Of a stretch of 47,920 nucleotides of DNA, positions 31,670 to 39,754 are shown in pieces; the stretch's first letter is position 1, and each line of letters begins with the position of its first letter. The stretch is from Pseudoflavonifractor phocaeensis (GTDB lineage Bacteria > Bacillota > Clostridia > Oscillospirales > Oscillospiraceae): positions 1 to 47,920 of the forward strand of contig NZ_JADYUM010000019.1 of NCBI RefSeq assembly GCF_021531815.1, in the 5' to 3' direction. Position numbers and translations under genes: made by a program. The notes under the pieces are model-generated. The model saw nothing but the letters and a program-made list of their open reading frames with translations. It ran no database searches and was not told where the DNA came from.

Positions 31670-33421
31670 TTACATCTTCTCCGGCGCGGATACACCCAGC
31701 AGCCCCAGGCCGTTGGCCAAAACCGCGCGGACGGTATCGGCCAGCTTCAGGCGGGCGGCCAGCACGCCGGGCTCCTCCCCCTTGATGCGGCAGGCGTTAT
31801 AGAACCGGTGGAAGTCGCCAGCCAGGGCCACCAGGTAGCGGTTGATGCGGCTGGGGTCGTAGTCCCGGGCGGCCAGATGCAGCTCCTCGGGATACTGGGC
31901 CAGGGCCTTCACCAGGGCCAGCTCCTCGGGAGCGGACAGCAGGGCGGCGTCCACGGCGGCGGCCTCCGGCACCCGGGCATTCTCCTCCTCGGCCAGACGG
32001 GCGATGAGGGAGCAGATCCGGGCGTGGGCGTACTGGACATAGTACACCGGATTGTCGCTGTCCTGGCGGACGGCCAGGTCCAGGTCGAAGTCCAGGGGCG
32101 TGGTGGAGGTCCGGGAGTTGAAGAAGTACCGGGCGGCGTCCACGCTGATCTCGTCCAGCAGGTCGTGGAGGGCGATGGCCTTGCCGGAGCGCTTGGACAT
32201 GCGGACAGGCTTTCCATCCTGCATCAGATTGACCAGCTGCATCAGCACCACCACCAGACGGTTGGAGCCGTCCAGGCCCAGCCCGTCCAGGGCGGCCTGG
32301 AGCCGGGCCACATGGCCGTGGTGGTCGGCGCCCCAGATGTTGATGACCTTGTCGAAGCCCCGGACCGCCAGCTTGTTCCGGTGGTAGGCGATGTCGGCGG
32401 CGAAATAGGTATAGAAGCCGTTGGCCCGGCGGAGCACGTCATCCTTCAGGTCCAGCTTATCCACCTGCTCCTGGGTCTTGCCCTCCCGCATGAACTTCTC
32501 TTTGAGAAGCTGGGTGGTGTTCAGCCACAGGGCGCCGTCTTTCTCATAGGTCCAGCCCTTTTCCGTGAGCAGCCCCACCGTCTCGGCTACATAGCCGGAC
32601 TGGTGGAGGGAGGACTCGAAGAACCACTGGTCGTACTCAATGCCGTATTTCAGCAGGTCGGCCTTCATGTTGGGGATGTTGACGGACAGGCCGTACTGGG
32701 CCATCTTGTCCAGCCGCTCCTCCTCAGGCAGGTTCTTCCAGCTCTCCCCGTTCATCTCATAGATGGCCCGGGCCAGTTCCTTGATGTCCTCCCCGTGGTA
32801 CCCCTCCTCGGGGAATTCAAAGTTCTCCTCCCCCAGAATGAGCTGCATGTAACGGGCATTGATGGAGACGGCGAACTTATGGATCTGATTGCCCGCGTCG
32901 TTGACATAGAACTCCTTCCAGGTGTCCCAGCCGTCCCGTTTGAGCACGTTGGCCAGGGTGTCTCCCAACACGCCGCCCCGGGCGTTGCCCATGTGCATGG
33001 GACCGGTGGGGTTGGCGGAGACGAACTCCACCATCACCTTCCGGCCCTGGCCCTCGTCGCCGGAGCCGTAGGCGGGACCCTCAGTCTCCACAGCGGCCAG
33101 CACGTCGCCGAACCACTTGGGGCCCAGGGTGAAGTTCAGGAAACCGGGGCCGGCGATCTCCACCTTCTGGAAATAGCTGCCCTCCAGGTCCAGGTTGTCT
33201 ACAATGGCCTGGGCGATCATCCGGGGGGCCTTGTGCAGGGCCTTGGCCCCCGCCATGGCGAAGGAGGAGGCGTAGTCCCCGTGGGAGGTGTCCTTGGGGA
33301 TCTCAATGGTGGCCTTGACCTCTGCCCCGGCGGGCAGAAGGCCGGCCTGGGCCGCCTTCTCATAGGCGTCCTGGGTCAGCTGGGCCACCTGCTGCCGGGC
33401 GGCCTGAATCATATTGCTCAT
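31670..33421 (-). CDS. argS: Arginyl-tRNA synthetase
   Basis: A 583-residue class Ia synthetase starting at ATG 33421. It has an N-terminal Arg-tRNA-synthetase additional domain, the HIGH-type motif HMGN in SANPTGPMHMGNARGG, the KMSKS-type MSKRSG and a C-terminal DALR anticodon-binding domain (from about VVYAQYARICSL-like YVQYAHARICSLI). It charges tRNA-Arg. It lies downstream of a DUF1934 gene in the same direction, an order also known from B. subtilis ywiB-argS. Confidence 0.97.
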   Translation of the reverse strand: MSNMIQAARQQVAQLTQDAYEKAAQAGLLPAGAEVKATIEIPKDTSHGDYASSFAMAGAKALHKAPRMIAQAIVDNLDLEGSYFQKVEIAGPGFLNFTLGPKWFGDVLAAVETEGPAYGSGDEGQGRKVMVEFVSANPTGPMHMGNARGGVLGDTLANVLKRDGWDTWKEFYVNDAGNQIHKFAVSINARYMQLILGEENFEFPEEGYHGEDIKELARAIYEMNGESWKNLPEEERLDKMAQYGLSVNIPNMKADLLKYGIEYDQWFFESSLHQSGYVAETVGLLTEKGWTYEKDGALWLNTTQLLKEKFMREGKTQEQVDKLDLKDDVLRRANGFYTYFAADIAYHRNKLAVRGFDKVINIWGADHHGHVARLQAALDGLGLDGSNRLVVVLMQLVNLMQDGKPVRMSKRSGKAIALHDLLDEISVDAARYFFNSRTSTTPLDFDLDLAVRQDSDNPVYYVQYAHARICSLIARLAEEENARVPEAAAVDAALLSAPEELALVKALAQYPEELHLAARDYDPSRINRYLVALAGDFHRFYNACRIKGEEPGVLAARLKLADTVRAVLANGLGLLGVSAPEKM

Positions 33422-33528
33422 TTTACCTATCACACCTTAAATATAAGATAACAGACAGGGCGCAGGAGAGAAACCTACCAGCCAGAGGAACCCCTCCATA
33501 CTCGTTTCTCTCCGTCCCTGGTCCGGAT

Positions 33529-33978
33529 TTACTGCTTCAGCCCACAGCCGTCCGCTTCCCGCACCTTGATCTGGAAGATGTTCCGGCCGGCGATGGCGTG
33601 GTCCACCTCGATGGCATAATCGATCTCGATGTCGCCCCCCTGGTCGTTCAGGTCGGCCAGCAGATGGCGGGTATTCACCCCGATTGCCATGGCGCCATAA
33701 GGTGTATTGTACATGGACAGGTGGCGGCGGCCCTCCTGAAAGACCATCTGGGCATTGACCTCACCCGCCCGCATCAGGGTAACCTGCTCCCCCTCCCCCT
33801 CCACCTGGATGGTGGTAAGGGTGCCCTCCAGGCCGGTGAGTTCGCTCTCCTGGTAGGTCAGGGTATAGCCCCCCTCGTCCCGAATCAGCCGGCCCTTGGT
33901 GACCAGCTCAATGACGTCCGGGGGCGTGTCCTCATATTTCTGGGTCCCCTTGATGGAGATGACCACATTTTTTTCCAT
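33529..33978 (-). CDS. DUF1934 (YwiB-like) beta-barrel protein
   Basis: ATG 33978 follows TGGGAGG, giving a 149-residue protein starting MEKNVVISIKGTQKYED. The alternating beta pattern with GGYTLTYQESELTGLEGTLT and a C-terminal DYAIEVDHAIAGRNIFQIKV is characteristic of the lipocalin-like DUF1934 fold. Function is unknown. argS follows about 107 bases downstream on the same strand. Confidence 0.85.
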   Translation of the reverse strand: MEKNVVISIKGTQKYEDTPPDVIELVTKGRLIRDEGGYTLTYQESELTGLEGTLTTIQVEGEGEQVTLMRAGEVNAQMVFQEGRRHLSMYNTPYGAMAIGVNTRHLLADLNDQGGDIEIDYAIEVDHAIAGRNIFQIKVREADGCGLKQ

Positions 33979-34161
33979 ACTTGCCTCCCATAGGCTTTGA
34001 TGCCCCACTGCCGGCCCGCATGTGGAACGTGGCACAAGGTTTTCCCACCGGAATACAACGGCCGGAAGGGCAAAATTCAACGGATACTATTCTATGCTAT
34101 TTTCCTGGGAAAGACAAGGGGGAATTTTCGCAAAACGCCCTTGTTTCCCAAGAATCCCTAT

Positions 34162-34189
34162 TTGACAAACGCGGTCCTGCGGCTATAAT
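34162..34189 (+). promoter_or_regulatory. Consensus promoter for the 34233 gene
   Basis: Consensus TTGACA (34162-34167), 16-base spacer and consensus TATAAT (34184-34189): one of the strongest-looking promoters in the window. Confidence 0.85.
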
Positions 34190-34232
34190 ATGAGTATCCG
34201 CATCTCTGATTCCGGGAAAGGAGGTCCCATTC

Positions 34233-34646
34233 ATGAACCTGGAATTGAGTAAGAAGCAGTTTCGTCGGCTGCTGGATATGGTCTACATCGGCAATTGGAT
34301 CCTGAACTCCACCCGGGGCGACCAGCGGTTTGCCGACTACGACGAAGTGGAGAGTCTGGTCTTCGGCCAGGCCGTGCTGGAGGGGATGCCCTCTCTGGCC
34401 GAGCTGTATCAGGGGGAGATCGTCCCCTCCCGGGCCTTTGTGGAGGGCGGCATCCACGAGGCCATCGTTGAGTATGAGAACAACGTCTTCTTCGACATCC
34501 TGGCCGAGGACCTGGCCCGCCGGGATATGGACGACGCCCCTATCGACGAGAGCAACTACGCCGAACTCACCAGCCGCATCGACGCCTACATCGCTGAGTT
34601 TGAGGAACACGGCACCGACAATATTCTGGTGGATATCGACAACTGA
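34233..34646 (+). CDS. Unknown acidic protein, 137 aa
   Basis: ATG 34233 follows AAAGGAGG. The strongly acidic, probably helical product contains LSKKQFRRLLDMVYIGNWILN at the N-terminus (amphipathic), FADYDEVESLVFGQA and a tail rich in Asp/Glu ending ILVDIDN. I recognise no named family. It has a near-perfect promoter, a strong ribosome site and its own terminator, which suggests substantial constitutive expression. Confidence 0.82.
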   Translation: MNLELSKKQFRRLLDMVYIGNWILNSTRGDQRFADYDEVESLVFGQAVLEGMPSLAELYQGEIVPSRAFVEGGIHEAIVEYENNVFFDILAEDLARRDMDDAPIDESNYAELTSRIDAYIAEFEEHGTDNILVDIDN

Positions 34647-34667
34647 ACCCCATCCCGGCAATAAACA

Positions 34668-34704
34668 GCCGCGGCACAGCCCACACTGTGCCGCGGCATT
34701 TTTT
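34668..34704. terminator. Terminator between the 34233 gene and znuB
   Basis: A 12-bp perfect stem (GCCGCGGCACAG and complement), 6-base loop, ATTTTTTG tail on the plus strand. Confidence 0.88.
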
Positions 34705-34714
34705 GTCTTCTATT

Positions 34715-35563
34715 TTAACCTTTTTTCCGCAGCAGGAAGGTGACCAGGAACCATCCCGCCAGATAGAGAGTGATGGCGGCGCCGGCGGAGGCGCCGATAT
34801 AGTAGGAGGTCATCAGTCCGGCCACGCCGGCGGCCACCGCGCCCACCAGGGAGAGCAGGTGGTACTGCCACATGTTCCGGGCAATGTTCCGGGCGGCCGC
34901 TCCGGGCAGCACCAGCAGGGAATTGATGACCAGCAGGCCCACCCAGGTCATGGACAGGGTGACCACCACAGCGATGGCCATGGAAAACACCGTCTCCTGC
35001 CAGAACACCTTGACCCCCCGGCTGTCGGCCAGGGCGGGGTGGACGGCGGACAGCATCAGCTGGTTGAAGGACACCGCCCACAGCAGGACCACCAGCAGCA
35101 GGATAAGGGCCAACAGGCCGATCTTGGCCGGCTCCACCGACAGGATGTCGCCGATCAGCAGGTTGTTGAACTTGGTGAAGGACCGCCCGCCCAGGGTGGA
35201 CAGGAAGATACCCAGGGCCACGGCGGTGGAGGAAAAGACCCCGATGACCGTGTCGCTGGCCAGGGCGGAGCGGCGGCGGACCAGGTTGAACAGCAGAGCA
35301 AACAGCAGAGCGAAGATCACCGCCGCCCAGGTGGGCTCGTTGAAGCCGCAGATGGCCCCGATGGCCATGCCGGTAAAGGCGGAGTGGCCCAGGGCGTCGG
35401 AGAAGAAGGACATGCGGCTGTGGACCACCATGGTAGACAGGATGCCGAAGAGGGGCGAGATGACCAGCACCGCCAGCAGGGCGTGCTTCATAAAGTACAT
35501 GGTATCGGGCTGGGCCCACTCAAAGGGCAGCAGGGAGACCAGGGCATACCAGAGCTCCATCAC
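34715..35563 (-). CDS. znuB: Zinc ABC transporter permease
   Basis: A 282-residue ABC-3 family permease with about eight hydrophobic segments, SHSRMSFFSDALGHSAFTGMAIG-like N-terminal region (here HSRMSFFSDALGHSAFTG) and LLVINSLLVLPGAAA. It forms the membrane channel for zinc (or manganese) uptake. Its ATG overlaps the znuC stop (ATGA), and it is last in the znuA-znuC-znuB operon. Confidence 0.93.
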   Translation of the reverse strand: MMELWYALVSLLPFEWAQPDTMYFMKHALLAVLVISPLFGILSTMVVHSRMSFFSDALGHSAFTGMAIGAICGFNEPTWAAVIFALLFALLFNLVRRRSALASDTVIGVFSSTAVALGIFLSTLGGRSFTKFNNLLIGDILSVEPAKIGLLALILLLVVLLWAVSFNQLMLSAVHPALADSRGVKVFWQETVFSMAIAVVVTLSMTWVGLLVINSLLVLPGAAARNIARNMWQYHLLSLVGAVAAGVAGLMTSYYIGASAGAAITLYLAGWFLVTFLLRKKG

Positions 35564-36363
35564 GCCTCGCCTCCTTTCCCCATGTGCAGGTGGAAGGTCT
35601 CATAAAACTCCGGTGAGGACAGCACCTCATCGGGCGGCCCCGCCTTGAGCACCTTTTTATTCAGCAGGATCACCTTGTCGGCAAACTGGCCCAGGGTGGC
35701 GAAGTCGTGGGTGGACAGGAAGATGGACAGGTCATACTGGGTGCGAAGCTCGTCCAGCATCTCCAGCAGCTGGTGCTCCCCCTCGATATCCACGCCGGAC
35801 AGGGGCTCGTCCAGAATCAGGATGTGGGGCACCGGCTCCAGGGCCAGGGCCAGCAGAACCCGCTGGAGCTGACCCCCGGACAGGGCGCTCATGGGTTTGT
35901 CCAGCAGGTCCTCCCCGTGGACCCGGGCCAGGCAGGCCGCCGCCCGCTCCCGCTGCTTTTTGGGGACGGGCAGCCACACCGGCCACTTGGCGGTGGCGGC
36001 GGTGAAGAAGTCCAGAACAGACACCGGGTCCCCCCGGTCAAAGCTGGGGGCCTGGGGCACATAGCCCACCAGGGGCCGCTTGCCCCCGGTGACGGCGCCA
36101 TCCGCCAGACGGATGGCGGGGCCTCCCGCCGGGGAGAAGGTGATGCTGCCCTTATAGGGCATCTGGCCCAGGATACTGCGGAACAGGGAGGATTTCCCCG
36201 CCCCGTTGGGTCCGATGAGGGCCACGATCTCTCCGCAGTGGAGATGGAAGGACACGTCCTCCAGAATGGAGTCCCCCTGAAGGCGCACCGACAGCCCCTC
36301 CAGCTTCAGGCAGCAGGCGTCGGCACAGCCGATGGCCAGCTTGCCGTGTTTGATCTTTCTCAC
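35560..36363 (-). CDS. znuC: Zinc ABC transporter ATPase
   Basis: A 267-residue ATPase: Walker A GPNGAGKSS, LSGGQLQRVLLA signature, Walker B ILILDEPLSGVD, switch STHDF. Its N-terminus carries a short Cys-containing stretch (GCADACCLKLEG) before the ABC core, an unusual addition that could bind metal but may be incidental. It overlaps both neighbours by 4 bases, so the three zinc genes are translationally coupled. Confidence 0.93.
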   Translation of the reverse strand: MRKIKHGKLAIGCADACCLKLEGLSVRLQGDSILEDVSFHLHCGEIVALIGPNGAGKSSLFRSILGQMPYKGSITFSPAGGPAIRLADGAVTGGKRPLVGYVPQAPSFDRGDPVSVLDFFTAATAKWPVWLPVPKKQRERAAACLARVHGEDLLDKPMSALSGGQLQRVLLALALEPVPHILILDEPLSGVDIEGEHQLLEMLDELRTQYDLSIFLSTHDFATLGQFADKVILLNKKVLKAGPPDEVLSSPEFYETFHLHMGKGGEA

Positions 36364-37331
36364 CGGACGACCTCCTCTCCTGCGAACCCGTTGATGATGG
36401 CGGTCATATTGCCCATCAGGGCGTCAAAATAGTTGGACAGCGCCCCGTCCGGCCCGTTCATGCACATGGACAGCTGGGCCACCCGGCAGCCCGTCTCCCG
36501 GGAAATGGCCTTGGCGGTGGCGTCGGAGCCGTTGACCTCGGTAAAGATAACGGGGATGTCCTTCTCCTTCACCAGCTCGGTAATCTCCAGGATCTCATGG
36601 GCGCTGGCCTCGCTGCCCGCCTCCTCCTCAATGGACTCCAGCAGGGGCAGGCCGTAGGCGTGGGCAAAATACTGAAAGCCGTCGTGGAAGGTGATGAGGC
36701 CGGGAATTTCAAAGCCGTCACGGCTCTCCCGGACCTCCCCCAAAAGGTCCTCCAAAGCGCTGTCCCATGTGTTCAGCAAAGACACGGCGACCGCGCCGTT
36801 GTTTCGGTACTTTTCCCCGCGGTCCGGGTCCAGCTCAGACAGTCCCTGAACCAGATTGGCTACCATCCGAACAGCGTTTTCCGGGTCCATCCAGATGTGG
36901 GGATCGAAGTGACCATGGTCGTGACCGTCATGGTCTTCCTCCTCATGGTGGTGGTCCAGATTCTCCAGCAGTTCCACACCCTCCGAGCAGTCGATCACAA
37001 AGGCGTCAGAAGCGGACAGGGCGTCCTCCATAAACTCCTCCAGTTCCACCCCGTTCAGAGCGATCACGCCGGCCTGTTCAATTTTCTTCATATCCTGGAC
37101 CGACAAGGTGTAGTCATGGAGGCAGCTGGCCTCACCGGTATTCAGCCGCTCCACCGCCACCCCGTCCACACCCTCGGTGACAGCGCAGGCAAACAGGTAG
37201 ACGGGGTAGGTCGCGGCTACGATTTTCAGTTCTTCCCCCTGGTCCACTCCTTGCTGCGAGGTCCCGGCGGGGGCGCAGCCAGAGAACAGAAGGAACAGGG
37301 CCAACAGGGGCAGTAGGATTCGATGTTTCAT
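36360..37331 (-). CDS. znuA: Zinc-binding lipoprotein of ABC transporter
   Basis: ATG 37331 follows GAGGT; the ATG at 37343 lacks a site. A lipoprotein signal (lipobox FSGC, Cys about residue 19) leads into a cluster-9 binding protein with a His/Asp-rich loop (HHHEEEDHDGHDHGH), then the ligand-bearing FDPHIWMDPENA and TFHDGFQYFAHAYG, and a C-terminal EVNGSDATAK. The His-rich loop is typical of zinc rather than manganese binding proteins. It captures zinc outside the membrane for ZnuB/C. A Zur-type repressor would be expected to control it; none is in the window. Confidence 0.94.
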   Translation of the reverse strand: MKHRILLPLLALFLLFSGCAPAGTSQQGVDQGEELKIVAATYPVYLFACAVTEGVDGVAVERLNTGEASCLHDYTLSVQDMKKIEQAGVIALNGVELEEFMEDALSASDAFVIDCSEGVELLENLDHHHEEEDHDGHDHGHFDPHIWMDPENAVRMVANLVQGLSELDPDRGEKYRNNGAVAVSLLNTWDSALEDLLGEVRESRDGFEIPGLITFHDGFQYFAHAYGLPLLESIEEEAGSEASAHEILEITELVKEKDIPVIFTEVNGSDATAKAISRETGCRVAQLSMCMNGPDGALSNYFDALMGNMTAIINGFAGEEVVR

Positions 37332-37350
37332 GCAGTACCTCATTTTTCTG

Positions 37351-37406
37351 AAAATAGGCTCCTGAAAAAGCTATTTTAGTATATCTCACTTTTTCCTTCT
37401 TGTAAA
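37351..37406 (-). promoter_or_regulatory. znu promoter with inverted repeat at the transcription start
   Basis: On the minus strand: TTTACA (37406-37401), 17-base spacer, TATACT (37383-37378). Immediately downstream lies an inverted repeat, AAAATAG (37351-37357) and CTATTTT (37371-37377), separated by 13 bases. It may be a metal-responsive operator or a leader hairpin; it does not match the Bacillus Zur box. Confidence 0.6.
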
Positions 37407-37560
37407 TCAAATTTCCCGGCGGCGGGTCCAGTTTGCCCACATCCCCTCTCCGTCCATCTTTGTATATATTGAACAAAAATAGTTGTTTAAAAATGTACAA
37501 AAACACCATGTGTTTTTTCCAGGTTACTTCATATGATCCGCCAAACTTGTCTTCTCCCCC

Positions 37561-37631
37561 TTGACAATGGGATAACCCGGGGGTAAACTACGGCCCAAGC
37601 AAGGGGGCTGTGGCCGGAATCGGGCCGTAGT
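37561..37631 (+). promoter_or_regulatory. Promoter-like element overlapping a 10-bp inverted repeat
   Basis: TTGACA (37561-37566), 17-base spacer and TAAACT (37584-37589). A perfect repeat, ACTACGGCCC (37587-37596) and its complement (37622-37631), starts in the -10 box and has a 25-base spacer. This placement suits an operator better than a terminator. A CTTTTTCTTTTTT tract follows at 37636-37649. Stretch 37407-37560 shows only a weak 8-bp hairpin near 37499-37518. Confidence 0.5.
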
Positions 37632-37677
37632 ACCTGCTTTTTCTTTTTTGCATACGTTTTGAAAGGTGGTTATTCCT

Positions 37678-37851
37678 ATGGTATTCAACTATATTCTGCT
37701 TCGTCTGGTGTTGGTGCTGTTTCTTATGCTGTGCCTGGCTTTGATGTCTGTTATTGAGCAGGTTGTCTCCGCACATGCCAGCCGAAGCCTAAGACATTCC
37801 CACTCCACCCAAGCCCGCCTGGAGCACCGCCCTGCGGCCACCCACTCCTGA
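37678..37851 (+). CDS. Small putative membrane peptide, 57 aa
   Basis: ATG 37678 follows GAAAGGTGG by 8 bases. The predicted peptide has one strongly hydrophobic helix (residues about 5-28, LVLVLFLMLCLALMSVI) and a basic, His/Arg-rich tail, as in single-pass small membrane proteins or type I toxin-like peptides. I recognise no family. Its AT-rich 5' part and GC-rich 3' part differ in composition. It could be spurious; the ribosome site and upstream promoter-like element are the main support. Confidence 0.45.
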   Translation: MVFNYILLRLVLVLFLMLCLALMSVIEQVVSAHASRSLRHSHSTQARLEHRPAATHS

Positions 37852-37978
37852 CAGAGCGCTCTCTGAAGAAAGCGAAGCGGAATTGCCAGTCCGATTTTTT
37901 CCGCCATCCGATAAAACCCAGGGACACGCTTGCAGACCTTGCCAAGTATCCATTGCGGAAAGACTTTTCCAGAAACTG

Positions 37979-38010
37979 ACCGGGGCATCCCTCCATTGGG
38001 ATGCCCCGGT
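37979..38010. terminator. Hairpin terminator between the small ORF and the hydrogenase gene
   Basis: A 13-bp stem (ACCGGGGCATCCC and complement) with a 6-base loop; T-rich on the plus-strand side (TTTCTCTGTTTTATT). It probably serves the minus-strand hydrogenase mRNA too. Confidence 0.75.
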
Positions 38011-38022
38011 TTCTCTGTTTTA

Positions 38023-39489
38023 TTACGCCTTTTCTGCTCCGCCCTCGGACTTGCCGGCCGCCTTGGCCGGCGCCTGGCCAGCGGCGGCCGTGGCGCCCAA
38101 AATGGTGCGGCCCTCAGCCTCCTTGGCGTGCTTCTCCACGTCCATGCGGTTGCGAGGACTCCGGACCAGACAGCCGGCGCCCTGAACACAGCCGCCGTCG
38201 CAGGCCATGCCCTCGATGAAGTTGCCCTCCAGCTTGCCCACCTTCAGCTTCAGCAGGGCCATTTCGCACTGGGCGATGCCGCTGCAGGGGACGGCCTTCA
38301 CCTCAAAGTCGGAGTTCTTCTCCTGCAGGGCCTGGACCACGGCCTGGGCCACGCCGCCGCTGCGGGCAAAGTTGCGGCCAAAGGGGCTGGCCTCGTCCAG
38401 CTCGGCCTCGTCCAGCTTGGTCAGGTCGATGTCCCGGGACTCAAAGAGAGCGAACAGCTCCTCATAGGTCAGGACACAGTCAATGGCGTTCATGGTACGG
38501 CCCAGCTGGAATTCCTTTTTCTTTGCCACACAGGGACCGATGAAGATCACCTTGGCGTCGGGGTCCTTCTCCTTCAGGTGCAGGCCGATCATCACCATGG
38601 GAGATGGGGTGTGGGACACATATTTGTCCAGTTCGGGGTGCTTCTTCTTCACATACCCCACAAACCCCGGGCAGCAGGAGGAGGTCAGCACGCCCCGCTC
38701 CACCAACTCGTCGGACTCCCGCTCGGCCACCATGTCGGCGCCCAGAGCCACCTCGGCCACGCCGGAGAAGCCCAGCAGCTTCAGGCCGGCCACCAGCTGG
38801 CCATAGGTGGCGGGGGCGAACTGGCCGGCGATGGAGGGCGCGATGACGGCATAGGTCTTATAACCCCAGTGCTCGCCGCCCCGGATCATCTGAATGGCGT
38901 CCATGATCCAGGATTTATCCTGAATGGCACCGAAGGGGCACTGGTACACACAGTTGCCGCAGGAGATGCACTTGTTGATGTCGATAGAAGCCTTCTTGTT
39001 GGGGCCCATGGAGATGGCTCCGGCAGGGCAGCCCTTTTCACAGGGCCGCTGGGTCTTGACAATGGCACTGTACTGGCAGGCGTTGAGGCACTTGCCGCAG
39101 GTGATGCACTTCTGGTGGTCGATGTGGGCCCGGTGGTTCACAATGGTGATGGCGTCCTTGGGGCAGGCGTGGACGCAGCGGGTGGCCAGACAGCCCCGGC
39201 AGGAGGCGCTGACCGTCATCTCGGTGACCGGACACTCGTCGCAGGCGATGGGCAGGACCTCCACTACACAGGGGTTGGTCTTATCTCCGCCCATGGCCAT
39301 CTTGACCCGGCTGCCAATGATGGCCCGCTCCTTGTAGATACAGCAGCGCAGGCTGGACTCAGGGCCGGGAATGATCTTCTCGGGGATGTCCAGAATGCCG
39401 GTCTGGGTCCGGTCTTCCCAAGTCAACCGTGCCACTTCCGTCAGAACAGAAGTTTTCAGCTCCTGGATTTTGGTCTCAAATGTACGCAT
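38023..39489 (-). CDS. Monomeric [FeFe] hydrogenase, group-B-like
   Basis: ATG 39489 follows GGAGG by 10 bases. The 488-residue protein has N-terminal Cys clusters (CDECP, CRGCLATRCVHACP, CITCGKCLNACQ, CISCGNCVYQCP) for several [4Fe-4S] centres, then the hydrogenase domain with the H-cluster motifs SSCCPGF (L1, about residue 267), GPCVAKKKE (L2) and MACDGGCVQGAG (L3, about residue 430). All four H-cluster cysteines and the proton-relay Cys are present; the deviations from TSCCPxW and MPCxxKxxE resemble group B enzymes. It has an Ala/Lys-rich tail. Likely role: hydrogen evolution or sensing with ferredoxin. Maturases HydEFG are not in the window. Confidence 0.85.
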   Translation of the reverse strand: MRTFETKIQELKTSVLTEVARLTWEDRTQTGILDIPEKIIPGPESSLRCCIYKERAIIGSRVKMAMGGDKTNPCVVEVLPIACDECPVTEMTVSASCRGCLATRCVHACPKDAITIVNHRAHIDHQKCITCGKCLNACQYSAIVKTQRPCEKGCPAGAISMGPNKKASIDINKCISCGNCVYQCPFGAIQDKSWIMDAIQMIRGGEHWGYKTYAVIAPSIAGQFAPATYGQLVAGLKLLGFSGVAEVALGADMVAERESDELVERGVLTSSCCPGFVGYVKKKHPELDKYVSHTPSPMVMIGLHLKEKDPDAKVIFIGPCVAKKKEFQLGRTMNAIDCVLTYEELFALFESRDIDLTKLDEAELDEASPFGRNFARSGGVAQAVVQALQEKNSDFEVKAVPCSGIAQCEMALLKLKVGKLEGNFIEGMACDGGCVQGAGCLVRSPRNRMDVEKHAKEAEGRTILGATAAAGQAPAKAAGKSEGGAEKA

Positions 39490-39601
39490 AATCTCGCTTC
39501 CTCCAACATTTCCCTCACAGTTGTTCCCAAAACGTCCGGCGTCTGTGCAGGAACCGCCGTCCGTTCCTTCATCTTGCAAGTTTTCCTTCATTTTCGTCCC
39601 C

Positions 39602-39630
39602 ATTCTACCCTACTCCCCCAGGTATGTCAA
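39602..39630 (-). promoter_or_regulatory. Promoter of the hydrogenase gene
   Basis: On the minus strand: consensus TTGACA (39630-39625), 17-base spacer, TAGAAT (39607-39602), leaving a leader of about 105 bases. The frame is open through the leader, so an earlier start cannot be ruled out, but only ATG 39489 has a good ribosome site. Confidence 0.8.
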
Positions 39631-39754
39631 TGTGTATTTTTGCCCATTTCTCAGCGTTTTTCCGCTGTTTTTTGGCTCTTTCCGTCTCTCCCACACCATC
39701 CGGACCGTTCTGGCATAGTCTGGGGTACAGATTTGTTGACAGGGAGGGTCGGTC

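Noticed and set aside
31649-33451. A 600-codon plus-strand frame antisense to argS
   Set aside because: Shadow of argS; the product is low complexity.
37587-37631. The 10-bp inverted repeat as an intrinsic terminator
   Set aside because: The left arm overlaps the promoter-like -10 box, the loop is 25 bases and there is no upstream plus-strand gene to terminate.
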